64,000 nucleotides of DNA from Pseudomonas sp. AB6 (lineage in GTDB: Bacteria; Pseudomonadota; Gammaproteobacteria; Pseudomonadales; Pseudomonadaceae), in the NCBI RefSeq assembly GCF_034314105.1, contig NZ_JAVIWJ010000001.1, forward strand, positions 3,225,501-3,289,500, given 5' to 3'. This document shows positions 21,014 to 30,908 of the stretch, piece after piece. The position numbers and the translations under genes are program-made. Position 1 is the first letter of the stretch. Each line of letters starts with the position of its first letter. The notes beneath the pieces were generated by a model that did no database searches, was not told the DNA's origin, and was given only the letters and a program-made list of their open reading frames with translations.

Positions 21014-22459
21014 ATGCAATGGGAAGTTGTGATCGGGCTGGAGATTCATACCCAGCTGTCGACCCAATCGAAGATTTTCTCCGGCAGCAGTACTACGTTC
21101 GGCTCTGAGCCAAACACGCAAGCAAGTCTTGTGGACCTCGGCATGCCTGGCGTATTGCCGGTGCTGAACCAGGAAGCGGTGCGGATGGCGGTCAAACTGG
21201 GCTTGGCGATTGACGCCGAGATCGGCCAGCACAATGTGTTCGCACGGAAAAACTATTTTTACCCGGACCTGCCGAAGGGTTATCAGATCAGCCAAATGGA
21301 ATTGCCGATTGTTGGCAAAGGCCATCTGGACATTACGCTCGAGGACGGCACGGTCAAGCGTATCGGCGTCACCCGTGCGCACTTGGAAGAAGATGCAGGC
21401 AAGAGTTTGCATGAAGATTTCAACGGGATGACCGGGATTGACCTGAACCGCGCTGGCACGCCGCTGCTGGAAATCGTTTCAGAACCAGACATGCGGTCCG
21501 CCAAAGAAGCCGTAGCCTACGTCAAAGCCATGCACGCACTGGTTCGTTACCTGGGCATTTGCGACGGCAACATGGCCGAGGGCTCTTTGCGTTGCGACTG
21601 TAACGTATCGATCCGTCCGTTTGGGCAAGTCGAATTCGGCACCCGTTGCGAGATCAAGAACGTCAACTCGTTCCGCTTCATTGAGAAAGCCATCAACACC
21701 GAAGTTCGACGCCAGATCGAGCTGATCGAAGACGGTGGCCGGGTGATCCAGCAAACCCGTCTGTACGACCCAGGCAAAGACGAAACCCGCGCCATGCGCA
21801 GCAAAGAGGAAGCCAACGACTATCGTTACTTTCCGGACCCCGACCTGCTGCCGGTGGTGATCGAGAGTTCGTTTCTTGATGAAGTCCGCGCCACGCTGCC
21901 GGAATTGCCACCGCAAAAACGCGAACGCTTTCAGGCACAGTTCGGCTTGTCGGCCTATGACGCTAGTGTCCTGGCTTCAAGCCGCGAACAAGCGGATTAC
22001 TTTGAAAAAGTTGTTGGTATCAGTGGCGACGCCAAATTGGCCGCCAACTGGGTCATGGTCGAGCTGGGCAGCTTGCTGAACAAACTGGCCGTGGAAATTG
22101 ATCAGTCACCGGTCAGCGCCGAGCAATTGGGCGGAATGTTGCTGCGCATTACCGACAACACTATCTCAGGCAAAATCGCGAAGATGGTGTTCGAAGGCAT
22201 GGCCAATGGCGAAGGTAGCGCTGACGAAGTAATCGAGCAACGTGGCCTGAAACAGGTAACCGACAGCGGCGCTATAGAATCGATGCTTGACGAAATGCTT
22301 GCGGCCAACGCTCACCAAGTGGAGGACTATCGCGCAGCAGACGAAGCCAAGCGCGGCAAGATGTTCGGTTTCTTCGTCGGTCAGGCCATGAAAGCGTCAA
22401 AAGGCAAAGCCAACCCGCAACAAGTGAATGAATTGCTGAAAAGCAAACTTGAGGGGTAA
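21014..22459 (+). CDS. gatB: Asp/Glu-tRNA amidotransferase subunit B
   Basis: GatB activates the misacylated tRNA with ATP and performs the transamidation. The 481-residue product begins [17 protein letters not shown], carries the catalytic-domain motif [10 protein letters not shown], and ends with the YqeY-like tRNA-binding tail (about residues 335-481). AAGGAG stands seven bases before the ATG. The operon ends here, and the following 150 bases hold no clear T-rich terminator. Confidence 0.98.
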   Translation: MQWEVVIGLEIHTQLSTQSKIFSGSSTTFGSEPNTQASLVDLGMPGVLPVLNQEAVRMAVKLGLAIDAEIGQHNVFARKNYFYPDLPKGYQISQMELPIVGKGHLDITLEDGTVKRIGVTRAHLEEDAGKSLHEDFNGMTGIDLNRAGTPLLEIVSEPDMRSAKEAVAYVKAMHALVRYLGICDGNMAEGSLRCDCNVSIRPFGQVEFGTRCEIKNVNSFRFIEKAINTEVRRQIELIEDGGRVIQQTRLYDPGKDETRAMRSKEEANDYRYFPDPDLLPVVIESSFLDEVRATLPELPPQKRERFQAQFGLSAYDASVLASSREQADYFEKVVGISGDAKLAANWVMVELGSLLNKLAVEIDQSPVSAEQLGGMLLRITDNTISGKIAKMVFEGMANGEGSADEVIEQRGLKQVTDSGAIESMLDEMLAANAHQVEDYRAADEAKRGKMFGFFVGQAMKASKGKANPQQVNELLKSKLEG

Positions 22460-22625
22460 ACATAACCCCCCCTGTAGGAACCAAGCTTTTTAAGTTCTGA
22501 GGGGCTGTGGGGCGAATTCATTCGCGATTGGGATGACGCGGTGACCATATTTACCGCGGTCCCGAAAGAGTTCGGTCCCATAGCGTTGTGCGAATCCAAG
22601 CCGAAAACCATTGAAGGACCAGACC

Positions 22626-23006
22626 ATGTGGCGGCTCTTCAGCACGTGCGCTTTACTTACTTTGCTTACTTTACTGGCCGGTTGTGCCGGCCAGAACATA
22701 GATCCTCGGGGTTACAACGAAACCGGCAGCGCTTCTTTTTACGGCGCCAAACATCAAGGCAAACGCACCGCCAGCGGTGAGCGCTTTGACCAAAACTTAC
22801 TAACTGCCGCACACCGCGACTTACCCTTCGGCACGCGGCTGTTGATCACAAATCTGGGTAACGACAAAACCGTCGAAGTTCGGGTTAACGATCGCGGTCC
22901 TCACTCCCATGGACGCCTGATCGATTTGTCACGCAAAGCCGCGGAGCAACTCGGTATGCTGAGCGCCGGTGTAGCGCGGGTACGCGTGCAAACGTTAGGC
23001 GACTGA
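22626..23006 (+). CDS. RlpA-like lipoprotein, double-psi beta-barrel
   Basis: This is a small outer-membrane lipoprotein related to the septal lytic transglycosylase RlpA. The 126-residue product has a signal peptide with lipobox LLAGC. A double-psi beta-barrel domain follows, with GSASFYGAKHQGKRTASG and the catalytic-site stretch VRVNDRGPHSHGRLIDLS. It has no SPOR domain, unlike full-length RlpA, so septal targeting would need another route. The ATG at 22626 is chosen for GAAGGA seven bases upstream; a TTG 15 bases earlier is unlikely. Lytic activity on naked glycan is inferred from the family. Confidence 0.85.
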   Translation: MWRLFSTCALLTLLTLLAGCAGQNIDPRGYNETGSASFYGAKHQGKRTASGERFDQNLLTAAHRDLPFGTRLLITNLGNDKTVEVRVNDRGPHSHGRLIDLSRKAAEQLGMLSAGVARVRVQTLGD

Positions 23007-23081
23007 TAGGTGACTTGAATTCTAGGGCTATCCACGCTTGCTCTGCCGAACCTGCTTCAGCTGTTTGGCGGCTTATTTCTT

Positions 23082-24110
23082 TTGGTGGTGGGCGCTGAGT
23101 TATCAGTACGCGCAGCCGTGCGCTTGGCCGCCAGCCTAAAAGTCAGGCCATTGATTCTCGGGCTGACGGTGGTCGCCATGAGTAGCAGCGCTCCGCAAAT
23201 GGCGGTTAGCCTGCAAGCTGCTTTTTCTTCCAGTCCTGACATCTCGGTGGCCAGCGTGGTGGGCAGTAACATTTTCAATGTGCTGATCACCTTGGGCCTG
23301 TGCGCACTCATCATCCCATTGCGAGTCGCACGGCAATTGGTTCGCGTCGACACGCCATTGATGATCGGTGCCAGTGCGCTGGTATTTGCTTTGTCTTATA
23401 AAGGCGAACTCGGCGCGGTAGACGGCGCTATCCTGTTATTTGCATTGCTGGCATATCTACTGACGTTGGCACGACGTTCGCGCCGGTACGTGCCGAAAAG
23501 TACGCCGAAACACACACATACGTCCCTAGCACGGCAAGTCGTCAGTGTTGTAACAATAGCTTTTGGTCTGATGTTGCTGGTGATGGGGGCGCACTTGTTG
23601 GTAGAAGCCGCTGTGGCGATTGCCCAAGATCTGGGGTTATCGGAACGGGTGATCGGCCTGACTGTGATCGCGGGCAGTACTTCGTTACCGGCGCTAACCA
23701 CCTCGTTAATCGCCGCTATGCGGGGCGAGCGGGACATTGCGGTTGGCAATGTGATCGGTAGCAATCTGTTTAACCTGCTTGGCGTGCTGGGTATGACCGC
23801 GATGGTCGCACCGAGCCCGTTATCCATATCACCGAACGCGCTGGGCTTCGATTTGCCGGTGATGCTGGCGGTTTCTGCCGTATGTTTGCCGGTGTTCTAT
23901 TCAGGCTATCGCGTCACGCGCACCGAAGGTTTGCTTCTGCTCGGGCTGTACTTGGCCTATGGACTGCACATTATCTCGTTTACCACGGGGATGCCGCTGG
24001 CCCATACGCTGGAAAAACTGATGAGCTACTTGATTCTGCCCCTGCTGGCTGTGCTCATCCTGTTTACTTCCGTGAAGGCATGGCGACGGCAGCATCAGAG
24101 AAGCAGCTAA
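23082..24110 (+). CDS. Divergent Ca2+/cation antiporter family protein, 5' end uncertain
   Basis: The product resembles the YrbG/NCX type of Na+/Ca2+ exchangers: ten membrane segments in two inverted halves, each with an alpha repeat (IGSNIFNVL- and IGSNLFNLL-type motifs). Two things are odd. First, the acidic residue after the proline in each alpha repeat is changed: SSSAPQMAVS has Gln and STSLPALTTS has Ala where exchangers have Glu. Second, the frame stays open upstream to 23019 and encodes a good first helix (LPNLLQLFGGLFLL), but the only plausible earlier start, GTG at 23010, is followed by ACT and then TGA. The first ordinary start codon is the TTG at 23082, inside the first helix. It may be a decayed gene or start at a rare codon. 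Calcium transport should not be assumed. Confidence 0.65.
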   Translation: MVVGAELSVRAAVRLAASLKVRPLILGLTVVAMSSSAPQMAVSLQAAFSSSPDISVASVVGSNIFNVLITLGLCALIIPLRVARQLVRVDTPLMIGASALVFALSYKGELGAVDGAILLFALLAYLLTLARRSRRYVPKSTPKHTHTSLARQVVSVVTIAFGLMLLVMGAHLLVEAAVAIAQDLGLSERVIGLTVIAGSTSLPALTTSLIAAMRGERDIAVGNVIGSNLFNLLGVLGMTAMVAPSPLSISPNALGFDLPVMLAVSAVCLPVFYSGYRVTRTEGLLLLGLYLAYGLHIISFTTGMPLAHTLEKLMSYLILPLLAVLILFTSVKAWRRQHQRSS

Positions 24111-25048
24111 ATCCAACCGCCCCACTGCAGGATAAAAATTCCGATGTTGGTGGTGATCGCCGCTGCCAGCGTGGTGATCACAATAATCGCCGCGGCTAAT
24201 TCATGATTGCCATTGGCCGCCCGCGCCATGACGAAGCTAACGGAAGCGGTTGGGCTGCCAAAATACAGAAACAAAATTCCCAATTCCGCCCCGCGAAAAC
24301 CCCATAACCATGCACCCAATGTACTGAGCACCGGCAGCCAGATCATTTTTACCGTACTGGCACTGATCGCCAGATCGCCACTTTTGCGCAACGCCACCAG
24401 CGACAAGGTGCCCCCAATGCAGATCAACGCCAGCGGCAAGGTCATCTGTGCCAAGTATTCGCCGGAAGTTTGCAGCCAGCTCGGCAGACCAATCTTGAAG
24501 TAAGCGAACGGTGCAGCCACCAACACGCTGATAATCAGCGGATTGCATAAAACACTTTTTAATACGCTCCACGGATCAGACTTAATTACCGGGCTGTAGA
24601 CCGCCAACACAATGGTCGACAACGTGTTGTAGAGCAAAATGACTAGCGCCGCGAGGATCGCGCCTAACGAAATCCCGTAGTCGCCATACAAACTGCCCGC
24701 CAGCGCGAGGCCAATAACACCATTGTTTCCGCGAAACGCGCCTTGAGTGAAAATCCCTCGGTCTTCGTAAGGGCAACGCCAAATCGCCCATCCCCATGCA
24801 AAGCCAAAGCTGACCAGTGTTGCAATGAAAAAATACCCCAGCAACGCCGGTTTCAACGCTGCGCTCAGGTCCGCATGAATAATGCCGAGGAATAACAACG
24901 CGGGCATGGTGACGTTGAACACCAAGGCTGATGCTGTATGGATAAAGCTGTCGTTGATCCAGCCCACCCGCTTGAGCGCCACACCGAGAAACAACATGGC
25001 GAAAACCGGCGCGGTGATGTTCAGGGTCTCTAAAAATATACCCAGCAT
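24107..25048 (-). CDS. AEC-family transporter (auxin-efflux-carrier type)
   Basis: This is an inner-membrane permease of the AEC/BASS-like fold with about ten hydrophobic segments. The 313-residue product starts MLGIFLETLNITAPVFAMLF and has the family stretch NVTMPALLFLGI and the GNNGVIGLAL segment. Members move small carboxylates or related solutes; the substrate here cannot be told. The stop codon overlaps that of the convergent exchanger gene by four bases. No regulator is attached. fruA lies beyond on the same strand, about 100 bases downstream. Confidence 0.85.
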   Translation of the reverse strand: MLGIFLETLNITAPVFAMLFLGVALKRVGWINDSFIHTASALVFNVTMPALLFLGIIHADLSAALKPALLGYFFIATLVSFGFAWGWAIWRCPYEDRGIFTQGAFRGNNGVIGLALAGSLYGDYGISLGAILAALVILLYNTLSTIVLAVYSPVIKSDPWSVLKSVLCNPLIISVLVAAPFAYFKIGLPSWLQTSGEYLAQMTLPLALICIGGTLSLVALRKSGDLAISASTVKMIWLPVLSTLGAWLWGFRGAELGILFLYFGSPTASVSFVMARAANGNHELAAAIIVITTLAAAITTNIGIFILQWGGWI

Positions 25049-25148
25049 GTGTTCAAAACCCTGGCCCGTCGTTAGGCGGGTAATGATATGTCAGCGGGCG
25101 TACAGATTCACTGTGCAGATCACCATGATTGGGGTCCACGGTCATTTG

Positions 25149-26888
25149 TTACACCACTGTAACCCCTTCCATCTCAACCACTTCCGGGCGCTTCAGCAGC
25201 GCATACGACACGCCGGTTAGCACACTGCCAGCCACAATGGCGAGCAGGTACAGCAAGGCATGATTGATCGCATTGGGGATCAACATTACGAACAATCCGC
25301 CGTGGGGTGCCATCAGCTTGCAGCCGAAGAGCATCGACAATGCTCCCGTCAGTGCGCCACCCGCGACGCTGGCCGGGATTACACGCAACGGGTCTTTCGC
25401 TGCAAATGGAATCGCCCCTTCAGAAATAAAACATAGGCCCAGCACCAGTGCAGCCTTGCCCGCCTCGCGCTCGCTCTGCGCAAATTTGTGACTCGCAATG
25501 ACGCTGGCGATGGCCATGCCGATGGGCGGCACCATACCCGCAGCCATGGCAGCGGCCATGGGTGCATAGCTCTGCGACGCCAGCAGCCCGACTGAAAATG
25601 CGTAAGACGCTTTGTTGATCGGGCCGCCCAAGTCGACACTCATCATCGCGCCGAGCAACACGCCCAACAGCACCGCATTGGTGGTACCCATGCTGTCGAG
25701 GAAATGCGTCAAGCCTTGCAGCATCGCCGCCACGGGGGTGCCGACCACATAGATCATTACCAAACCAGTGAGCAAACTCGCCAACAACGGAATGATCAAA
25801 ATCGGCTTAAGCGCTTCCAGGCTAGCTGGCAAGCGCGCATATCGGTTAACCGCCCAGGCGCTGTAACCCGCCAGAAAACCGGCAATGATCCCGCCAATAA
25901 ACCCCGCACCCAAGGTGCTGGCTAGCAAACCCCCGATCATTCCCGGGGCGAGGCCCGGACGGTCCGCAATTGAATAAGCGATGTAACCCGCCAGCAAGGG
26001 CACCATTAACTTGAACGCTGTATCGCCGCCGATTTTCATCAACGCTGCGGCTAACGTGCCTTGATCTTCATACGCGTGGATCCCGAATACGAACGACAAT
26101 GCGATCAACAGACCGCCCGCCACCACCATCGGCAACATGAACGACACACCCGTCAGCAGGTGTTTATAGACGCCGGTTCTCTCTTTTTTACGCGGCGCCG
26201 CGTGTGCACCCACTGCAGACTCCACCGCGCCTTCAGCCAAGGCAGCTTTTAACGTAGCCTCCGCTTGCTTAAGGGCAATGCCGGTGCCGCAGCGATAAAT
26301 TCGCTTCCCGACAAACCGCTCGGTATTGACCTCGATATCCGCAGCCAGCAACACCACATCCGCTTCAGAAATGGCTTGAACGCCCAGCGGGTTGCGCGCG
26401 CCCACCGAGCCCTGTGTTTCTACCTGCAGTTCATAACCCAGCCGCTTGGCCGCCTGCTGAATAGCTTCTGCCGCCATAAATGTGTGAGCAACCCCAGTGG
26501 GGCAGGCGGTGACTGCGACCAAACGTGGAGGTCTGACGCTGGCGGTTATTGAAGGCGAAGCATCAACGGCCTGGTGGACGTGCACGATGGCGCGCTCAGC
26601 GGCCGTACGCAGGAAGCCTTCAGCGTCCGCTAATGCGTGAGCCGGCGTGGTTTGAAAAAGACGTTTACCCACAAACCGACTCAAATCCAAAGCACCGGTA
26701 CTGACCACCAACACCCAATCAGCAGCGACGATCACTTCGGGCGAGAGTTGATTATCAGGCAGATCAGGTTTGTGGATTTCGACGCTGGCTTGCCAACCAA
26801 GGCGCTGCGCGGCAGCCTCCAGTAACCGGGCGCTGAGGACGCTGCTGATTTTGCCATTGGGACAGGCCGTAATAATCGCTAACTTCAT
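25149..26888 (-). CDS. fruA: PTS fructose transporter subunit IIB'BC
   Basis: FruA imports fructose and phosphorylates it to fructose 1-phosphate. The 579-residue product has two tandem IIB domains. The first has its cysteine in ITACPNG (Cys9) and the second has VTACPTGVAHTFMAAEAI at about residues 127-145. An eight- to ten-helix IIC domain follows from about residue 240 (HLLTGVSFMLPMVVAGG), with the substrate motif SEGAIPFAAKDP. It is the last gene of fruBKA, 15 bases after fruK. Confidence 0.97.
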   Translation of the reverse strand: MKLAIITACPNGKISSVLSARLLEAAAQRLGWQASVEIHKPDLPDNQLSPEVIVAADWVLVVSTGALDLSRFVGKRLFQTTPAHALADAEGFLRTAAERAIVHVHQAVDASPSITASVRPPRLVAVTACPTGVAHTFMAAEAIQQAAKRLGYELQVETQGSVGARNPLGVQAISEADVVLLAADIEVNTERFVGKRIYRCGTGIALKQAEATLKAALAEGAVESAVGAHAAPRKKERTGVYKHLLTGVSFMLPMVVAGGLLIALSFVFGIHAYEDQGTLAAALMKIGGDTAFKLMVPLLAGYIAYSIADRPGLAPGMIGGLLASTLGAGFIGGIIAGFLAGYSAWAVNRYARLPASLEALKPILIIPLLASLLTGLVMIYVVGTPVAAMLQGLTHFLDSMGTTNAVLLGVLLGAMMSVDLGGPINKASYAFSVGLLASQSYAPMAAAMAAGMVPPIGMAIASVIASHKFAQSEREAGKAALVLGLCFISEGAIPFAAKDPLRVIPASVAGGALTGALSMLFGCKLMAPHGGLFVMLIPNAINHALLYLLAIVAGSVLTGVSYALLKRPEVVEMEGVTVV

Positions 26889-26903
26889 GGGTCACAATCC
26901 TTC

Positions 26904-27845
26904 TTATTGTTCTGTCAAAGCGCGCACGTTGACGCCTTTTTCTAGCAACTTCAGTTGCGCCAAATCACCAATGCCAAAACCGATCTGAGTTACCGCCATT
27001 GCCGCAATTGCCGTGGCTGTACGCAAAGTCTGCTGGGGCGAATGGCCGCTTAGCAGCCCATGAACCATGCCCGCCAGCAATGAATCCCCTGCCCCGACAG
27101 TGCTGGCAACCACCACCTTGGGTGGCAATGCTTGCAGCGCCACGCCAGAACTGAACCAGTGCACCCCTTCCGAGCCTTGGGAAATCACCACATGCTTGAT
27201 GCCTTGCGTATGCAAACGGGCAGCAACCTCGGCTTGGGCCTCAATTGAGATAATCGGAGAATCCAGAGCTTCAGCGAGCTCTTCGGTATTGGGTTTGATC
27301 AGCCAAGGGCTCGCCGACAATGCAGCGCGCAACGCCAACCCGCTGGTATCGACGGCAACCTTCAGGCCCAGACCGTTAAGACGCAGCAGTAGCGCTCGCA
27401 GCCATTCTGGGCTGACACCGCGCGGCAAGCTGCCGGCTAGGACGACGGCGTCAAAACCCCCAGCAATTTGCTCCAGACGCGTCATCAACTCATGTTGCGC
27501 ATCTTCACCAACCTGTGGCCCCGGCCCGTTCAAATCAGTAATGCGCCCGCTGGTCTCTGCCAATTTGATGTTGCTGCGGGTTTCACCAGGCACCCGCACG
27601 AATTCATCGACAAACCGCCGCTTGGCAAACAACGTCTCAAACGGCTGCTGATTGTCGATGCCGAGAAATCCACCCACCGTCAACTGGTGTCCTAAATCGG
27701 CTAGCACTTGCGCGACGTTGAGACCTTTGCCCGCAGCATGACTGAACATGGCGTGGCTACGATTGACCTGCCCCGCCTGCAACGGCCCCATTTGCACAGT
27801 GAGGTCCAGCGCAGGATTTAGTGTCAGGGTTAGAATTTTCGCCAT
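26904..27845 (-). CDS. fruK: 1-phosphofructokinase
   Basis: FruK phosphorylates fructose 1-phosphate to fructose 1,6-bisphosphate. The 313-residue PfkB-family product has the substrate motif SHAAGKGLNVAQVLADLG and the C-terminal ATP/catalytic motif STVGAGDSLLAGM with the catalytic Asp. Its ATG overlaps the fruB stop (TAATG), indicating coupled translation. Fructose 1-phosphate is also the inducer that removes Cra, so FruK activity tunes its own operon. Confidence 0.97.
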   Translation of the reverse strand: MAKILTLTLNPALDLTVQMGPLQAGQVNRSHAMFSHAAGKGLNVAQVLADLGHQLTVGGFLGIDNQQPFETLFAKRRFVDEFVRVPGETRSNIKLAETSGRITDLNGPGPQVGEDAQHELMTRLEQIAGGFDAVVLAGSLPRGVSPEWLRALLLRLNGLGLKVAVDTSGLALRAALSASPWLIKPNTEELAEALDSPIISIEAQAEVAARLHTQGIKHVVISQGSEGVHWFSSGVALQALPPKVVVASTVGAGDSLLAGMVHGLLSGHSPQQTLRTATAIAAMAVTQIGFGIGDLAQLKLLEKGVNVRALTEQ

Positions 27846-30766
27846 TATAAAGTCTCCAAAAGCCGAGCATCCGCCGACAGCGTTTCAACGAGCGCGCGCA
27901 CTTCGCCGGCTGTCCCGAGGGTCAACGCACGGCGCGCCAGGTGCTGCACGTCGCCCAGGCTCAACTGACGAACGCAGGCTTTGACTTCGCCAATGCTGCG
28001 CGCCGCAACACTTAACTCATCGACGCCCAATCCCACTAGCAGTGCCACTGCCCCGGGATCAGCGGCCAACTCACCGCAGACGCCGACCCATTTACCATGG
28101 GCATGCGCAGCGCGCACGGTGATGTCGATCAGTTGCAGCACCGCAGGGTGCAAGCCATCCGCTTGCCCCGACAATGTCGGATGGCCGCGGTCGATGGCGA
28201 GGGTGTACTGAGTCAGGTCGTTGGTGCCAACACTGAAAAAATCCACTTCACGGGCTAGCACTGGCGCCAATAATGCGGCCGACGGCACTTCGATCATGAT
28301 CCCTAGTTGCAGGTCCGCCACGGGGATTTCTTCACGCAAACGCAGGGCCATATCTCGGGCCTGGCGCCACTCTTCAACAGTGCCCACCATGGGAAACATG
28401 ATCCGCAACGGGCGATTGTGGGCAGCACGTAATAGGGCGCGGAGCTGGCTTTCCATGATGTCCGGCCGCTGCAAGGTCAGACGAATACCTCTTACGCCCA
28501 AGAATGGATTCTCTTCCTTGTCCATCGGCCAGTACGGCAAGGGTTTATCGCCACCCACGTCTAGCGTTCGCACCACCAGCGGCCTGCCTTGGAGTGCATC
28601 AAATACGCGTCGATATTCATTTTCTTGGGTGGCTTCGTTTGGCGCCTGAGTATGGGCCATGAAAATAAGCTCGGTGCGCAAAAGGCCAATGCCCTCCGCG
28701 CCTTGCTCAACAGCCACTGCGGTACTGGCGCTATCGCCGATATTGGCGAACACCTCCACGGCGTGTCCGTCACGGGTGAGTGCAGGCTCAAGGCGTAATG
28801 CTGCCGCAGCGTTTAAGCGTTTGATACGGGTATCACGCTCAAGGATGGCGCGCTGCAAACTAGCGGTGTCTGGCGCGACGCTGAGTCGCCCGCGTAACCC
28901 GTCGAGCAGCAGCGGGGTGCCGGGCTTGATCAGTAACACTGCATTGCCCGCACCCACCACCGCCGGAATGCCTAGGGCTCGGGCAACAATGGCGCTGTGC
29001 GCGGTAGCGCCGCCACGGGCTGTCAGAATGCCTGCCACCCGTGCGGGATTGAGGCGTGCGACATCGGACGGACCGACTTCATCCATGACCAGGATGTAAG
29101 GTTGCTCGGGCTCGACGACAGTTTCGACGCCGCATAACTGTGCCAGCACCCGGCGCCCGATGTCTCGCAGGTCTGCGGCACGTTCCGCCAGCAGTGCATC
29201 ATGCAATTGCTCCTGCCGCAGGGCGGCTGCTTCCACGACGCCGACCCAGGCCGCAGGTGCACTTTCGCCTTGCTCTAAGCGTGCGCAGACTTCATCGGTA
29301 AGGCCGGGATCGTCGAGCATTTCTTGGTGAGTGATAAAAATCTCACGAATCGCCTTGGCATTAGCGCGCTGGATTAGCCCCTCAAGGTCCTGACGAACCG
29401 CAAACAATGCCAATTGCAGGCGTTGATGCTCAGCCGCGCTAGATTCACCCCTCAAGGGATAGTCAAACTGATGCGCCACTGGAACGTGCGCCGGTCCCAC
29501 CGCAATACCAGGAGCCGCAGCAATGGCCTGGATTACGCTGCCATCAGCGGGGGCAATCACGCTTGGCGCGATCGTCTTTGGCTCCGTCTCCACGGGTGAC
29601 TCGACGGCAGCCATGTCGGTCTTCGAGAGCGGGCGGGAAAGCGCCTCGCTTTCCTCGCCCAATCCCTCTTGAACCGCTGCAATCAAGGCCGGCAAAGCAT
29701 CGGCGGCGACCATGGGGTCAACCGTGAACTCCAGCGTTTGCCCATGGCGTGCGCCTAGACTGAGCAACCTGGTCAGGCTTTTGACCGACACAGCACTTTC
29801 ACCACTTTCCACAACGCGTACGCGAATCTCGCCTTCGAAGCTTTTTGCCAGTTGCGCCAGAGTCTTCGCCGGTCGAGCATGAAGGCCGTGAGCATTGGCA
29901 AGTGTCACCCGCTGGCTGGGCCAATCTTCTGGTAATTGGCAGCCCAACACCGCCAAGACCGCGTGACTGCTGGTGGCCAGCCCTAGTTCGCGGCCTCGGC
30001 CTTCGACCAGCACCGAACACAAGCGCTCAAGGAGTGCTTGATGAGCCTCACCCATGCTGGCGAGGCAAAATAAACCGGTGAGCGGCTTACCCAAAAAACG
30101 AATCGGTTTGTCTGGGGTGACAAAGGCCAAGCCGGGACGCTTGACGGTTTGCTCGCTGTGCAGCCACCAAAGGCCGTCACCCAGTGGCAACGCTTTAACC
30201 TGTTGCAGTACGGCCGCGAAGCCGTTGCTCACACAGTCGGCTTTGCGCAAAAGACGCGCACCACGCCACACCAGCTCTTCGAAGTCATCTGCCGAGACAC
30301 CAAGGCCGATCAACTGCGCATCAAGTGCCAACGCTTGCGGAGCGCCCTGCAATAACTCAATCAACGCTTCGGGGGATGCTGCCTGACGCAACGCTTCACC
30401 CAAGTCCGCGTCTCCTAGCGCCCGAGTGAGCAGTTGCAACAAGCGTAAGTGTTCATCGGTTTTAGCCGCGATACCGATGGCCAGATACACGATCCGCCCC
30501 TCACCCCAGTCCACGCCGTTGGGGAACTGCAACAGGCGCACGCCAGTGGCATAGACTTGATCGCGTGTTTGCGGAGTGCCGTGGGGAATGGCGATGCCTT
30601 GGCCTAGAAACGTTGAGCCCTGAGCTTCTCGGCTTTGCAGTCCTAGAAGATAACCCTCTGCCACCAAGCCATCGGCGACCAGCTTGCTGGCCAACAATTG
30701 CAATGCAGCAGACTTGTCCATAGCCGTTTGGCCCATGGATATCTGCTCTACGGTGAGTTCGAGCAT
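27845..30766 (-). CDS. fruB: PTS fructose multiphosphoryl protein (EIIA-HPr-EI fusion)
   Basis: FruB carries phosphate from PEP all the way to FruA, so the fructose PTS is self-contained. Domains in order are EIIA-Fru with active His62 (GIAIPHGTPQ), a linker domain, an HPr domain near residues 285-370 (NAHGLHARPAKTL), and Enzyme I from about residue 415 to the end. Enzyme I has the active-site GGATAHSAIVARAL and the PEP-utilising motif FSVGTNDLTQYTLA. The 973-residue length matches pseudomonad FruB. I start at the ATG at 30766 because AAGGAG lies a few bases upstream, not at 30796. It is the first gene of the operon. Confidence 0.96.
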   Translation of the reverse strand: MLELTVEQISMGQTAMDKSAALQLLASKLVADGLVAEGYLLGLQSREAQGSTFLGQGIAIPHGTPQTRDQVYATGVRLLQFPNGVDWGEGRIVYLAIGIAAKTDEHLRLLQLLTRALGDADLGEALRQAASPEALIELLQGAPQALALDAQLIGLGVSADDFEELVWRGARLLRKADCVSNGFAAVLQQVKALPLGDGLWWLHSEQTVKRPGLAFVTPDKPIRFLGKPLTGLFCLASMGEAHQALLERLCSVLVEGRGRELGLATSSHAVLAVLGCQLPEDWPSQRVTLANAHGLHARPAKTLAQLAKSFEGEIRVRVVESGESAVSVKSLTRLLSLGARHGQTLEFTVDPMVAADALPALIAAVQEGLGEESEALSRPLSKTDMAAVESPVETEPKTIAPSVIAPADGSVIQAIAAAPGIAVGPAHVPVAHQFDYPLRGESSAAEHQRLQLALFAVRQDLEGLIQRANAKAIREIFITHQEMLDDPGLTDEVCARLEQGESAPAAWVGVVEAAALRQEQLHDALLAERAADLRDIGRRVLAQLCGVETVVEPEQPYILVMDEVGPSDVARLNPARVAGILTARGGATAHSAIVARALGIPAVVGAGNAVLLIKPGTPLLLDGLRGRLSVAPDTASLQRAILERDTRIKRLNAAAALRLEPALTRDGHAVEVFANIGDSASTAVAVEQGAEGIGLLRTELIFMAHTQAPNEATQENEYRRVFDALQGRPLVVRTLDVGGDKPLPYWPMDKEENPFLGVRGIRLTLQRPDIMESQLRALLRAAHNRPLRIMFPMVGTVEEWRQARDMALRLREEIPVADLQLGIMIEVPSAALLAPVLAREVDFFSVGTNDLTQYTLAIDRGHPTLSGQADGLHPAVLQLIDITVRAAHAHGKWVGVCGELAADPGAVALLVGLGVDELSVAARSIGEVKACVRQLSLGDVQHLARRALTLGTAGEVRALVETLSADARLLETL

Positions 30767-30880
30767 ACTTTTCTCCTTTTTGTTTAGGGACTGCATTCAC
30801 ACATCTGCGCATCCACGACTACTAGCAGGCGCGGAATAACTATCTGACCGCCTCGAAGCGAGTAGTGCAGAAGAATTATT

Positions 30881-30908
30881 TCTATAGCTGAATCGATTAA
30901 TCTATCAA
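30881..30908 (-). promoter_or_regulatory. fruBKA sigma-70 promoter
   Basis: Read on the minus strand, TTGATA (30903-30908) and TATAGA (30881-30886) are separated by 16 bases. They match the -35 and -10 consensus at five of six and four of six positions. The predicted start near 30874 gives a leader of about 108 bases to the fruB ATG. The Cra operator fills almost the whole spacer. Confidence 0.7.
30887..30900. promoter_or_regulatory. Cra (FruR) operator
   Basis: The sequence GCTGAATCGATTAA fits the E. coli Cra consensus (RSTGAAWCSNTHHW) at every position and is close to a palindrome. It lies inside the spacer of the fruBKA promoter, so bound Cra would block RNA polymerase directly. Fructose 1-phosphate is the known inducer in pseudomonads. 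Confidence 0.8.

Noticed and set aside
30141..30390. Small plus-strand frames within fruB as a possible antisense gene
   Set aside because: No promoter or ribosome site, and the fruB frame is intact and typical throughout.
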